Positions 16,718 through 25,537 are shown, numbered from the stretch's first letter. The stretch is 64,000 bases of DNA from Desulfobacula sp. (GCA_013792075.1 VMSR01000105.1:1-64000), one strand, 5' to 3'. A program made the numbers and translations. Notes: generated from the sequence alone by a model not told the origin.

Positions 16718-17113
16718 ATGCAGATTTCTGTCAAAACCCATGCCCGGACCCAGATGGTGGATATCACCTCCCAGGTGCGTCGGGTGGTTGAAGAATCCGG
16801 GATCCGAAACGGCCTGGTCCATGTCTTTTCCCTGCACACCACAGGGGCGATTACCATTAATGAGAATGCTGACCCTGCCGTTGAAACCGATATTTTAAAT
16901 ACCATCAACCGGGTGATTCCCTGGGAGGATCATTTCAAACACATGGAAGGCAATTCCGCCGCCCATATCAAGGTCAGTCTCTTTGGGCCCTCGGAATTGA
17001 TTCCCCTTGAAAACGGTTCTCTGGTCCTGGGCACCTGGCAGGGGATCTTTTTCTGCGAATTTGACGGCCCGAGAACCCGGCGGGTCAATATAAAGATTCT
17101 GGCTGATTCCTAA
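16718..17113 (+). CDS. YjbQ family protein (UPF0047, secondary thiamine-phosphate synthase type)
   Basis: Small cytosolic protein of 131 residues. It carries the family signature LHTTGAITINENADPAV and HMEGNSAAHIKVSLFGPSE (quoted in parts), ending LGTWQGIFFCEFDGPRTRR. E. coli YjbQ has weak thiamine-phosphate synthase activity; the physiological role is unclear. GGAGG precedes the ATG. Its placement next to a TPP enzyme is suggestive but may be chance. Confidence 0.9.
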   Translation: MQISVKTHARTQMVDITSQVRRVVEESGIRNGLVHVFSLHTTGAITINENADPAVETDILNTINRVIPWEDHFKHMEGNSAAHIKVSLFGPSELIPLENGSLVLGTWQGIFFCEFDGPRTRRVNIKILADS

Positions 17114-17131
17114 GGCCAAAGATGAAATGGC

Positions 17132-17830
17132 TTACAAATCCTGTTTTAAAAGGGAACTCATTTCCAAAGGGATCTGCTCCGAGGTGATGGTGATCCGTGA
17201 GGACAGGTCCGGAAATTCCAGGTAGAAGGCATGGAGACCCAGCCGATGGTAATTGCAGTTTTCCTTTAAAAACTGAATGGACCGCAGGGATCCGTATCGG
17301 CTGTCTCCTGTGACCGGGTGACCGGCCATCTTTGCATGGCGCCGTATCTGGTGTTTCCGCCCGGTTAACAATTCAATTTCCAGGAGGGTATAGTGGGGGC
17401 TTTGGGCCATAATTTTATAGTGGGTCACGGCATCCACTTTTTTGCCTTTGCCGGCAGGATCGTTTCTGCCGCCGGCCTCCTTTGACAGCGGTGTGTTCCA
17501 GACAGACGGCGGTTTTTTCTGAATATCAAAATTTCCATGGACCAGGGCCAGGTATTTTTTTGTAACCTCGCCCCGGGCAAACAGCGCAGATAGGCGGGTC
17601 AGGGCATCCGGGGCAGTTGCCAGCAGGAGCAGGCCGCTGGTCTCCTTGTCCAGGCGGTGGACGGGTTGGAGCAGGTCTTGTCCACTCTTTTTATGGGTTG
17701 GGATCTGCTCTGCCAGAAGGGACAGAATATCATGGCCCGGCTCATTGTGAACACTGATGCCGGGGGGCTTTTCAACACAGATCCATCCCGTTCCCCTGGC
17801 AGCAATAAAAATTTTGTCCGTTGGTTTCAT
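17132..17830 (-). CDS. RluA-family pseudouridine synthase
   Basis: Converts uridine to pseudouridine in rRNA or tRNA. The 232-residue protein is the catalytic domain only, without an N-terminal S4 domain. Marks are VEKPPGISVHNEPG, HRLDKETSGLLLLA with the catalytic Asp, and ELLTGRKHQIRRH. The exact RNA target cannot be told from motifs. It ends convergent with yjbQ, 18 bases apart, and follows the GNAT gene on the same strand. Confidence 0.9.
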   Translation of the reverse strand: MKPTDKIFIAARGTGWICVEKPPGISVHNEPGHDILSLLAEQIPTHKKSGQDLLQPVHRLDKETSGLLLLATAPDALTRLSALFARGEVTKKYLALVHGNFDIQKKPPSVWNTPLSKEAGGRNDPAGKGKKVDAVTHYKIMAQSPHYTLLEIELLTGRKHQIRRHAKMAGHPVTGDSRYGSLRSIQFLKENCNYHRLGLHAFYLEFPDLSSRITITSEQIPLEMSSLLKQDL

Positions 17831-17841
17831 TTGTTTTTTCC

Positions 17842-18693
17842 TTAACCCAGTTCAAAGGATGTCACCCCGAACACCCGGTCCATGGATGTGTCCGGAACGC
17901 AACCTGTGTACATTCGCGCTGTTTCAAAAACAGGGGTCATGCCATGGTGTTCGGCCAGTGCAATTGCCCCGGGATTAATTTGGGGTGTATCCAGAAAGAC
18001 AGGATCTGCATTTGATACCCCGGATTTAAGGGCCCGGAACAAGACATCGGCCTGTTCGTAATTTTCGGCAAACAAGGGACCGATTTTGTATCCCTTTCTG
18101 CATTGTCGGATCATTCCGTATCCTGAAAGGGTTCCCTTTTGAAGAAGCCCCAGGGCATAGGCCTCGGGCTGGCAGATCCAGGAAGCCATAAACCGGGTGC
18201 GATTTTCCGGGAAAAAAGACCGATCATAGGCATGAAATTCTTCCAAAGGGACCCGGGCCAGGGGCACAATTTCATGGGTATCCGGCAGGCGGCCTCCCCC
18301 TGTTCCCTGGTACCGGATATTTTGATAGGCCAGTTTGAATCCGGATTTTTTATAATTGGCCTGTTGGTCAACCACCCCGTCAAGTCCGACATTGCGGTCT
18401 TTGACCGTTTTCATGCCGTGGCGCCAGATTTTAAGTCCATATCCCTTACCCCGAAAGGCGGGGACAACCAGATAAAAGCCGAGGAAAGCAAAGGTCTTGC
18501 CATATTTGACAACAGAGATACTGGCAATGGGTTCACCCTTCAGCAGCCCCACAAGAAAGCCTGTCGGGTCTGCTTTAAAATAGCAGTCCGCATCAAATCG
18601 GCCGGGATTCCAGCCTTCGGCGTCTGCCCATTCAACAACAAGGTCCAGTTCCCCCCGGGTCATGGTCCGGATGGTAAATTCATGGGGTGACAT
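17842..18693 (-). CDS. GNAT family N-acetyltransferase with C-terminal extension domain
   Basis: The 283-residue protein has an N-terminal GNAT fold with the acetyl-CoA loop VVPAFRGKGYGLKIW near residue 80 and a second domain from about 140 to 283 like that of YitH-type two-domain GNATs (GYGMIRQCRKGYKIGPLFAE). The substrate is unknown. AGGAGGAA precedes the ATG. It lies 11 bases upstream of the pseudouridine synthase and probably shares its transcript. Confidence 0.87.
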   Translation of the reverse strand: MSPHEFTIRTMTRGELDLVVEWADAEGWNPGRFDADCYFKADPTGFLVGLLKGEPIASISVVKYGKTFAFLGFYLVVPAFRGKGYGLKIWRHGMKTVKDRNVGLDGVVDQQANYKKSGFKLAYQNIRYQGTGGGRLPDTHEIVPLARVPLEEFHAYDRSFFPENRTRFMASWICQPEAYALGLLQKGTLSGYGMIRQCRKGYKIGPLFAENYEQADVLFRALKSGVSNADPVFLDTPQINPGAIALAEHHGMTPVFETARMYTGCVPDTSMDRVFGVTSFELG

Positions 18694-18913
18694 GGCTTCC
18701 TCCTGAAATTTAGTTTACGGACAATCGGCGGCACTCTTTTGCTGCTGATAGGCCAGTGTACTTGATTCAACAAAAAGCGTCAAAGGATAACAACCAGAAC
18801 TTCTTGCTGAAAGCATCGTATTCTTGGGAACCATTCTACAGGACAATTTGATGGACCTGATTTTTTGTTGGGGACAAGATAAACTTCAAGTAAATTGTCA
18901 TCGCCTGGACAGA

Positions 18914-18942
18914 TTGACTTCAACAAAAGCACCTGTTATCGT
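18914..18942 (+). promoter_or_regulatory. Sigma-70-type promoter for the sensor kinase/regulator genes
   Basis: TTGACT, 17 bases, TATCGT. The predicted transcript start near 18949 lies 32 bases before the leader ATG at 18981 and 88 bases before the kinase ATG at 19037. Confidence 0.55.
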
Positions 18943-18980
18943 TAACCGCTTTTATACAAAATTTCATAAAGGGGGTGTCC

Positions 18981-19034
18981 ATGGACAAAGCAGTTGGTAC
19001 CGGGACTGGCTCTGCCGGCGGTATGAGCCTTTGA
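18981..19034 (+). CDS. Possible 17-residue leader peptide upstream of the kinase
   Basis: ATG 18981 has the strong AAAGGGGG sequence six bases upstream, better than that of the kinase itself. It encodes MDKAVGTGTGSAGGMSL and stops at TGA 19032-19034, two bases before kinase ATG 19037. This geometry suits translational coupling by re-initiation. It resembles no attenuator peptide I know (no run of one amino acid). It could also be chance. Confidence 0.35.
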   Translation: MDKAVGTGTGSAGGMSL

Positions 19035-19036
19035 CA

Positions 19037-20575
19037 ATGGCAGACATGAATTTTGAATGGGAAGATTTCCAGAAGCGGCATCGGGAAAAAATTGTGCTTG
19101 AGTGGGCCAAAAGGCTTAAGCATGATGTGTCAAGGCTTTATACCCGAAGATCTTTGGAAGAATTGATGCAGACCACCGGCAATGCCTGTGATTCTTTCGG
19201 GTCCATGATTGCCCGGAATGATTATACGCCGATCAATCGATTTATCAATGAAATTACCAAGATCCGCCTGGAGGAAGGGTTCCCTTTAGAGGATGTCCAA
19301 AAGGCATTTGAACTTTACCGGCAGATCGTTATTCCCATCCTTGTGAAAGAATCTCCCCAGCAGTTGCTGTGTCAAAATATTGAAGCGGTCAACCGGTGTC
19401 TTGCCTATACCATTCACCGGTTCAGCCATCATTTTCAAAAAAAGCATGAAACCTATTTAAAAAAATATGCCCAGCAGCTTGAAAGAGATGTGGCCGAAAG
19501 AACTGCTGAGTTAAAGGAGTCGGAACTTAAGTACAAAACCCTGGTTGAAGAGATCAGTGACGGGTATCTGGTGTTGGACAAAGAAAGGATCGCCTTTGTG
19601 AACCCGGCCTTTCACAGGATGCACGGATATAAGGCAAAGGATACCCTTAAAAAGTCGTTTTTGTTTTTTGTTGCCAAAGAAAGTCTTGAAAAAGTGTCCC
19701 ACATCATTACCCGGGAAATTAAAAAGGAAACAGAGTCGGAATCCTTTGAGTATCTGAGATTAACAAAGAAGGGGGACTGCCTTCCAACGGAAATTAATTT
19801 CAGGCGGTCACAATTCCAGGGTCGGGCGTATAACCTTTGCATTGTCCGGGATATCACCAAGCGGGTCCAGATGGAAAAACAAAGCCGGGAAATTGAGCGG
19901 ATGGCCTATATCGGAGAATTGACCACCTCCCTTTCCCATGAGATCCGAAATCCCTTGTCATCCATAAAAATGAACCTTCAGATTTTGGGTAAAAATATTA
20001 TGCTCAAAGGCAATGACAGACAACGGATTCAAATATCAGAACGGGAAATTAACCGGCTTGAAGGCATTTTAAAACAATTGCTTGATTTTGCCAAACCCAT
20101 GCCCTTGAAGCTTACACTGACAAATATTAATCATATTGTCTGTTCCTGTGTTGAACTTTTAGAAATTAAATTTTATAGAAAAAGTATTGATTACAAGATC
20201 CATGTAGACAGCAGCTTAAATGAAATTTTGGCAGACAAAGGAAAAATTGAGCAGATGGTCATCAATCTGCTGTTAAACGCCCTGGACTCTGTTGACGATT
20301 TCGGGAAGATCAGCATTTTAACCAAAAAGAAAAATATACAGGGAAAACTTTTTGCCGTGATCCGGGTTGAAGATGACGGGAAGGGGATTTCAAAGGAAAT
20401 GTTGCCCCATATTTTTGAGCCGTTTTATACGACAAAGGCAACCGGAACAGGGCTTGGCCTTGCCAATGTAAACCAGATTGCAACGGCCCACCAGGGCCGG
20501 GTAGCGGTAATTGATTTGAAAAATACAGGGGCAGCCTTTGAAGTCTTTTTGCCCATGGGAGAAACCAATGGCTAA
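19037..20575 (+). CDS. PAS sensor histidine kinase with RsbR-type N-terminal domain
   Basis: Cytoplasmic sensor of about 512 residues. An N-terminal helical domain like RsbRD (WEDFQKRHREKIVLEWAKRL) is followed by a coiled coil, a PAS domain (about 155-280, ending CIVRDITKRV), a dimerisation helix with H301 (TSLSHEIRNPLSSIKM), and an HATPase with N box (NLLLNALDSVDD) and TGTGLGLANV. It overlaps the NtrC-type regulator gene by eight bases, so the two form a two-component pair. It probably senses the aromatic acid or a metabolite handled by the operon at 22132-25507 (inference). Confidence 0.88.
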   Translation: MADMNFEWEDFQKRHREKIVLEWAKRLKHDVSRLYTRRSLEELMQTTGNACDSFGSMIARNDYTPINRFINEITKIRLEEGFPLEDVQKAFELYRQIVIPILVKESPQQLLCQNIEAVNRCLAYTIHRFSHHFQKKHETYLKKYAQQLERDVAERTAELKESELKYKTLVEEISDGYLVLDKERIAFVNPAFHRMHGYKAKDTLKKSFLFFVAKESLEKVSHIITREIKKETESESFEYLRLTKKGDCLPTEINFRRSQFQGRAYNLCIVRDITKRVQMEKQSREIERMAYIGELTTSLSHEIRNPLSSIKMNLQILGKNIMLKGNDRQRIQISEREINRLEGILKQLLDFAKPMPLKLTLTNINHIVCSCVELLEIKFYRKSIDYKIHVDSSLNEILADKGKIEQMVINLLLNALDSVDDFGKISILTKKKNIQGKLFAVIRVEDDGKGISKEMLPHIFEPFYTTKATGTGLGLANVNQIATAHQGRVAVIDLKNTGAAFEVFLPMGETNG

Positions 20576-21917
20576 GCTTCTGGTTGTGGATGACGAATAC
20601 CCCATACGCAAATCCATCGACATGTTCATGTCTGAAAAAGGGCATAGTGTTCACACGGCATCCACCATTAAGGACGCTGTGGCAGCATTTAAACAAGAGA
20701 TACCCGAAGTGGTCATCCTGGACATCCGGCTTCCCGACGGCAGCGGACTGGATGCCCTGCCCCTGATGCATGCCGTCAACCCTTTTTCAAAAATTATTAT
20801 GATGACAGCCTTTCAGGATATGGAAACCACCATTGAGGCCATGAAAAGAGGCGCATACGATTATATTCATAAGCCCTTGGATGCAGATGAGCTTGAAAAA
20901 ATTGTGGAGGATGCCATTGAAAGCTTTTATGAAGACACGAAAAAAACGGTAACGAGCGACACGATAGCCGACTACAATGAAAGTGAGATTGTGGGTAAAA
21001 GCCGGGCCATGAAAGAGGTGTATAAAATGATCGGCATGCTGTGCCAGAACAGGGCAACGGCACTGATCACCGGAGAAACCGGTACGGGCAAAGAGTTGGT
21101 TGCAAGACGGATTCACATGAGCGGCCCGTTCAGTCACAAGCCCTTTGTCACCTTTGATTGTTCCGCCATTGTGGACACACTTCTGGAAAGTGAATTGTTC
21201 GGTCACGAGAAAGGCGCTTTCACAGGCGCCGTTAGTTTACGGCCCGGCACCATAGAACTGGCAGGCGACGGCACCCTGTTTCTTGATGAGGTGGGGGAAT
21301 TGCCCTTAAATCTCCAGGGAAAATTGTTGGGGTTTCTCGAACGAAAACACTATATGCGGGTTGGCGGTAAACAGATGCTAAGGTCCAGGTGTCGGATCAT
21401 TGCCGCCACCAACAAAGACCTTGAAAAAATGGTCCGGGAGAAAACATTCCGGGGCGATCTTTATTACCGGCTCAAGGTGGTGACCCTGACCCTTCCGCCG
21501 TTAAGAGAGCGGTTGTCGGATATCAATGATCTGGTGACCCATTTTATCCGGAAAAGCGCCCAAGACCTCAAGATTAAACCCATGACCCTCCAGGATGGGT
21601 GTATTGAAAGACTGAAACGCCATCCCTGGACAGGAAACGTCCGTGAACTTGAAAACAGTATCCTGTCTGTCTCCATACAGTCCAGGGGAAGTGTTATTTT
21701 TCTGGATGCCCTGGAAGATCTTTTATCCTATCATCCGGTTTCCCTGGAATCCGGCCGTGGCGCCCTCTCCCTTTCACAGGTTGAAGGTCATCATGTTTAC
21801 ACCACGCTTGAGTCGGTGAACTGGAACAAAACAAAGGCTGCCAAAATACTTAAAATTTCCCTGCCCACCCTGCGAAAAAAAATTCAAAAATATCAATTGA
21901 TGCCCTCAAAATTGTGA
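20568..21917 (+). CDS. NtrC-family sigma-54-dependent response regulator
   Basis: The 449-residue activator has a receiver domain with phosphorylation site D52 (VVILDIRLPDG), an AAA+ domain with Walker A GETGTGKE (169-176), the sigma-54 contact loop GAFTGA (216-221) and GDGTLFLDEVGELP, and a Fis-type helix-turn-helix at the C-terminus (NWNKTKAAKILKISLPTLRKK). The start is ATG 20568, with GGGAGAAA upstream, inside the end of the kinase gene. Tandem palindromes right after its stop and a sigma-54 promoter further on point to the following transport/ligase operon as its target. Confidence 0.93.
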   Translation: MAKLLVVDDEYPIRKSIDMFMSEKGHSVHTASTIKDAVAAFKQEIPEVVILDIRLPDGSGLDALPLMHAVNPFSKIIMMTAFQDMETTIEAMKRGAYDYIHKPLDADELEKIVEDAIESFYEDTKKTVTSDTIADYNESEIVGKSRAMKEVYKMIGMLCQNRATALITGETGTGKELVARRIHMSGPFSHKPFVTFDCSAIVDTLLESELFGHEKGAFTGAVSLRPGTIELAGDGTLFLDEVGELPLNLQGKLLGFLERKHYMRVGGKQMLRSRCRIIAATNKDLEKMVREKTFRGDLYYRLKVVTLTLPPLRERLSDINDLVTHFIRKSAQDLKIKPMTLQDGCIERLKRHPWTGNVRELENSILSVSIQSRGSVIFLDALEDLLSYHPVSLESGRGALSLSQVEGHHVYTTLESVNWNKTKAAKILKISLPTLRKKIQKYQLMPSKL

Positions 21918-21949
21918 AAGGACCTTTCTATCCTGTGAAAGATCCTTTC
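21916..21949 (+). promoter_or_regulatory. Tandem palindromes, probable enhancer sites for the NtrC-type regulator
   Basis: GAAAGGACCTTTC (21916-21928, perfect palindrome around one central base) and GAAAGATCCTTTC (21937-21949) are near-identical. Their centres are 21 bp apart, two helical turns, and both are preceded by TGT. They lie about 90-120 bp upstream of the -24/-12 promoter, a normal place for enhancer sites. Confidence 0.65.
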
Positions 21950-22036
21950 TGATAAGGCCATCCCATTAAAGTGTTTCCGATAACCGGGAATCCTTATTCC
22001 ATAGCTGTTTGAGCGCTATGCTTCACTCTAAAAAGA

Positions 22037-22053
22037 CTGGCACAGGACTTGCT
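22037..22053 (+). promoter_or_regulatory. Sigma-54 (-24/-12) promoter
   Basis: CTGGCACAGGACTTGCT has the invariant GG and GC separated by 10 bases and matches the TGGCAC-N5-TTGC consensus. It precedes the small membrane protein gene by about 80 bases. Confidence 0.82.
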
Positions 22054-22131
22054 CTTATACGGGGCACCATTGCGTGATGGGTGGTCGTGTTTGTCTTTTT
22101 TAATTTTTTTAACTTAAGAAGGAGAAAGTGA

Positions 22132-22422
22132 ATGGCGTCTAATGTCAAAAAGAAGAAGAATGCGCTTTTTTTAATCGTGTTCCTGGTCCTCACGGTTTTG
22201 TGCTGGTGCCCCATCGGATATGGAAGTTATGGTGAGGTCGGTTTGATTATGGGGATGCCTTCCTGGGCGTTTATCCTGCTTTTAATCGGGGCGGTTCTCT
22301 TTGTTGTTGAATGGATTTATCTGTTTTGTACAGACCTGGCCCTGTATGACGAAGATCTTGAAGAGATCAAGGCTGCGCTTCATGCAACGATCACCGAAGA
22401 AACTATCCTGGAGGAAAATTGA
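22132..22422 (+). CDS. Small membrane protein accompanying the sodium:solute symporter
   Basis: The 96-residue protein has two strongly hydrophobic segments (about 12-32 and 44-66) and an acidic C-terminal tail. Small two-helix proteins encoded directly before SSS-family symporters are a recurring arrangement and are thought to be accessory subunits. AAGGAGAAA precedes the ATG. The stop is one base before the symporter ATG. It is the first gene of the sigma-54 operon. Confidence 0.75.
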   Translation: MASNVKKKKNALFLIVFLVLTVLCWCPIGYGSYGEVGLIMGMPSWAFILLLIGAVLFVVEWIYLFCTDLALYDEDLEEIKAALHATITEETILEEN

Positions 22423-22423
22423 T

Positions 22424-23917
22424 ATGGTAGCGGTCATAATTATCACGGGTATTTGTCTGGTATCGGTCTATATCAGTTATGTGGCGTTTCGCAAAGGGTT
22501 TACAAAAAATGCGGACGATTATTTTGTAGCCGGGTCAAGCCTTGGCTATTTTGTGCTTATTTTTTCCCTTCTGGCCTCCTTTTTGAGTGCTTTTTCCATG
22601 TTCGGCATGGCCAGTTTCGGATATCGGCTGGGATATGGCAGCCTCTATGTCCTGACAGCCAACCTGGTTCCCCTGGGGTTTTTATGGTATTTCATGCATA
22701 AAAAAACATTTCTTCTGGGCCGGGCCAGAAAATGGATGTCCATGGGCGCTCCCTTTGGAGAACGCTACGGAACGCCCATGAAAATTATTCTGGTCCTGGT
22801 GGTTCTTGTGGCATCCATTCCTTATGTGGTGGCCCAGATCCAGGGAATCGGCGTCATGCTGGAGGCCATGAGTGAGGGGCTTATTTCTTTCCATATGGGA
22901 TTGTTTTTTGTTCCTTTTTTCATTGCCTTATACCTGATGATGGGGGGGATGAAAGGGGCTGCCTGGGTCAATGCCATCCAGGGGGTGTTTTTTTCCGTCA
23001 TGGTCTTTGTTCTCTTCTTTTTTGTCATGATGAAAAACGGCGGTTTTATCCCCACCATGGACCTGGTCATGGCAAAACACCCCACCCTTTTCCAGCTTGG
23101 CTGGGCCGGGGGCAAGGTCTGGAGCTATCCCATGATTTTTGGTATGGCGTCTGCCATGTGCCTGGGGTGTGTCTGTTTCCCCCAGCCGTATATGCACGCC
23201 TATTCAAGCCGGTCCGCAAGGGGATTAAAAGCCATGTTTCTCTCCTTCGGCGGTATCTGCCTTGTGGTCATTACCCTTCCGACACTGGTCGGCATCGCTG
23301 GTAACATTATTGTTCCGGGGCTTAAAGGGGTTGCTGCCGATAAGATTTACGGGCTGGTCGCCTCGGCCACCATGCCGGACTGGCTGGCGGCATTTGCCGT
23401 GGCAGGCGGATTTACTGCGGCCATGTCAACGGTGAACGGTCTTGTGTTCGGAAATGCCACCAATCTTTCCGTGGATATCATCAAAACCCTGCGGCCGGAA
23501 ACAGGGTCCTCGGAACTCATTGGCCTGGCCAGAATATTTGTGGCCATAATAATGGCCATCTGTGTGGCCATCGCCTGGAATCCCAACACGCCTGTGGCAG
23601 AGCTTTCCATCATTGCCTTCGGCACGGTGGCCGTGACCTTTTTTGCCCTTTGGGGCGCTTATTATTGGAAGCGGGCAACCGCGACGGGCGCTATCTTGTC
23701 CACCCTTGTCGGTGTCTCATTAAATGTCGGTTTCTTCTTTGCAGGCGGCAAAGCCATGGTGCTGTTCCCCCAAGCCTCCTTGTTCCAGCTGAACGGATTT
23801 TTGGCAGCGTTTATCATCTCGGGCATTGTTTTTTTTGTCGGCTCTTTGCTGACAACACCCGGCAAAACCGAAACAAAAAGTCTGAAACTCTTTTTTCACC
23901 CCATTTTGACCCAATAA
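22424..23917 (+). CDS. Sodium:solute symporter family (SSS) transporter
   Basis: Integral membrane Na+-driven uptake protein of 497 residues with about 12-13 hydrophobic segments. The start is ATG 22424 with GGAGGAAAA upstream; the open frame further back is a shadow of the preceding gene. AGFTAAMSTVNGL-like AVAGGFTAAMSTVNGLVFG corresponds to the conserved core segment of SSS proteins. The substrate is not readable from sequence. The adjacent aryl-CoA ligase suggests an aromatic or other carboxylic acid (inference). Confidence 0.9.
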   Translation: MVAVIIITGICLVSVYISYVAFRKGFTKNADDYFVAGSSLGYFVLIFSLLASFLSAFSMFGMASFGYRLGYGSLYVLTANLVPLGFLWYFMHKKTFLLGRARKWMSMGAPFGERYGTPMKIILVLVVLVASIPYVVAQIQGIGVMLEAMSEGLISFHMGLFFVPFFIALYLMMGGMKGAAWVNAIQGVFFSVMVFVLFFFVMMKNGGFIPTMDLVMAKHPTLFQLGWAGGKVWSYPMIFGMASAMCLGCVCFPQPYMHAYSSRSARGLKAMFLSFGGICLVVITLPTLVGIAGNIIVPGLKGVAADKIYGLVASATMPDWLAAFAVAGGFTAAMSTVNGLVFGNATNLSVDIIKTLRPETGSSELIGLARIFVAIIMAICVAIAWNPNTPVAELSIIAFGTVAVTFFALWGAYYWKRATATGAILSTLVGVSLNVGFFFAGGKAMVLFPQASLFQLNGFLAAFIISGIVFFVGSLLTTPGKTETKSLKLFFHPILTQ

Positions 23918-23938
23918 TATAATAGGAGAAAATACAAT

Positions 23939-25507
23939 ATGAACCTTGACGTTCTTGAATCCGAGTTCTTTAATGCAGCGGATTATTTTGTTGACAGACA
24001 TATCCGGGAAGGCAGAAAAGACAAGATCGCCATTCTGTGTGAAGACCGGCAGATGACCTACGGCACCCTGGCCAAAGAGGTCAATCGGTTCGGCAATGCC
24101 CTGGTGTCGTCCGGGGTCAGAATGGAAGACCGGGTGGCCCTGCTCATGCTGGACACCCAATTGTATCCCGTGATATTTTTCGGGTCCATCAAAGTTGGGG
24201 CGGTTCCCATCTGCCTGAACACCCTGATGCGGCCAAAGGATTATCTCTACTTTTTAAATGACAGCCGGGCAAGGGTTCTGGTGATGGATGCGGCCCTTTC
24301 GGCCAATATCGAAGAAATTAAGCCCCAATTGAAATTTTTAGAGAAGATCATCATTGTCAACGGGGAGCCTCCCATGAAAGATGCCCTGGCCTATGATGCC
24401 TTTGTCTCAGGCCAGCCCGATGCCCTTGAACCGGCCCCAACCTGTCCGGATGATGCCTGTTTCTGGCTGTATAGTTCCGGGTCCACGGGAAAGCCCAAGG
24501 GCACGGTTCATTTGCAGCATGATATGCTGTTCAGCCTTGAGACATACGGAAAGCAAGTGTTACAGGTTAAGGAAACGGATGTCTGTTTTTCGGCAGCCAA
24601 ATTATTTTTTGCCTATGGGCTGGGCAATGGACTCTATTTTCCCTTTGGCGTCGGCGCCACGACCGTATTGATGCCCGAGCGCCCCACACCGGATGCCGTC
24701 TTTAATACCATTGCCCGGCATAAGCCCAGCCTGTTTTTCGGGGTGCCGACCCTTTACGGTGCCATGCTGGCCCAGGAAGGAGAGGTGAACGGGGTCAGGC
24801 TTTGTGTCTCTGCAGGCGAAGCCCTGCCGGCAGAAATCTTTCGTCGGTGGAAAAACAGGTTTCATGTGGATATCCTTGACGGCATCGGTTCAACGGAAGT
24901 GGTCCATATCTATATTTCCAACCGGGTGGAGGAGATCCGGCCGGGAAGCACCGGGAAGATTGTGCCCGGCTATGAGGCAAAGATTGTGGACGATGCATTC
25001 AATGAAGTGCCCAAAGGGGAGATCGGAACTGTTCTGGTCAAAGGCGACAGCACAGCCCCCTATTATTGGAACAAGCATGAAAAGACCAAAGCCTCCATGA
25101 TGGGGGAATGGTTTAATACCGATGACAAGTTTTTTGTGGATGAGCAGGGGTTCTTTTATTATGTGGGACGGTCCAATGACATGTTAAAGGTTGGCGGTAT
25201 CTGGGTGTCTCCCATTGAGGTGGAGGCCTGCCTGATCGGTCATCCCTGTGTGCTTGAGTCTGCGGTTGTGCCGGGAAGGGATGAACAAAACCTGGTAAAG
25301 CCCAGTGCCTATATTGTCCTTAACAAGGGATTTTCTCCCTCCATTGCCCTTGAAGATGAAATAAAAACCTATGTGAAAAAAGAACTGGCCCATTATAAAT
25401 TTCCCCGGTGGATTTATTTTGTGGAAGACCTTCCCAAAACAGCCACCGGAAAAGTCAAACGGTTTGAATTAAAACAGCAGGAAGAGCTGCGGACATTGTC
25501 TGCGTAA
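23939..25507 (+). CDS. Benzoate-CoA ligase family protein
   Basis: Adenylate-forming enzyme that activates a carboxylic acid to its CoA thioester. The 522-residue protein has the P-loop-like YSSGSTGKPKG (about residue 178), the A5 region DGIGSTEV, the hinge YVGRSNDMLKVGG, and the C-terminal catalytic Lys in PKTATGKVKRFEL. The overall pattern resembles benzoate/4-hydroxybenzoate-CoA ligases. It follows the symporter with 21 bases between, so uptake and activation are co-regulated. The actual acid is uncertain; AGGAGAAAA precedes the ATG. Confidence 0.88.
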   Translation: MNLDVLESEFFNAADYFVDRHIREGRKDKIAILCEDRQMTYGTLAKEVNRFGNALVSSGVRMEDRVALLMLDTQLYPVIFFGSIKVGAVPICLNTLMRPKDYLYFLNDSRARVLVMDAALSANIEEIKPQLKFLEKIIIVNGEPPMKDALAYDAFVSGQPDALEPAPTCPDDACFWLYSSGSTGKPKGTVHLQHDMLFSLETYGKQVLQVKETDVCFSAAKLFFAYGLGNGLYFPFGVGATTVLMPERPTPDAVFNTIARHKPSLFFGVPTLYGAMLAQEGEVNGVRLCVSAGEALPAEIFRRWKNRFHVDILDGIGSTEVVHIYISNRVEEIRPGSTGKIVPGYEAKIVDDAFNEVPKGEIGTVLVKGDSTAPYYWNKHEKTKASMMGEWFNTDDKFFVDEQGFFYYVGRSNDMLKVGGIWVSPIEVEACLIGHPCVLESAVVPGRDEQNLVKPSAYIVLNKGFSPSIALEDEIKTYVKKELAHYKFPRWIYFVEDLPKTATGKVKRFELKQQEELRTLSA

Positions 25508-25514
25508 AACCAGC

Positions 25515-25537
25515 GCCCGGCCCTTCATGGGCCGGGC
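25515..25537 (+). terminator. Terminator hairpin after the CoA ligase gene
   Basis: GCCCGGCCC (25515-25523), 5-base loop, GGGCCGGGC (25529-25537), a perfect 9-bp stem starting eight bases after the stop codon. A pyrimidine-rich but not pure T stretch follows. Confidence 0.75.

Larger units (their letters stand above)
18694..19036. other. Divergent intergenic region before the sensor kinase
   Basis: About 340 bases between the GNAT gene (minus) and the sensor kinase (plus). It holds a good sigma-70 type promoter at 18914-18942 and a 17-codon leader frame at 18981-19034. The kinase frame is open back to 18824, but the ATG there has no ribosome binding site and the promoter lies inside that stretch, so I treat it as non-coding. 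Confidence 0.6.

Noticed and set aside
18824-19036. 71-residue N-terminal extension of the sensor kinase
   Set aside because: No ribosome binding site at 18824, and the only good promoter lies inside the stretch; the known domain starts just after ATG 19037.
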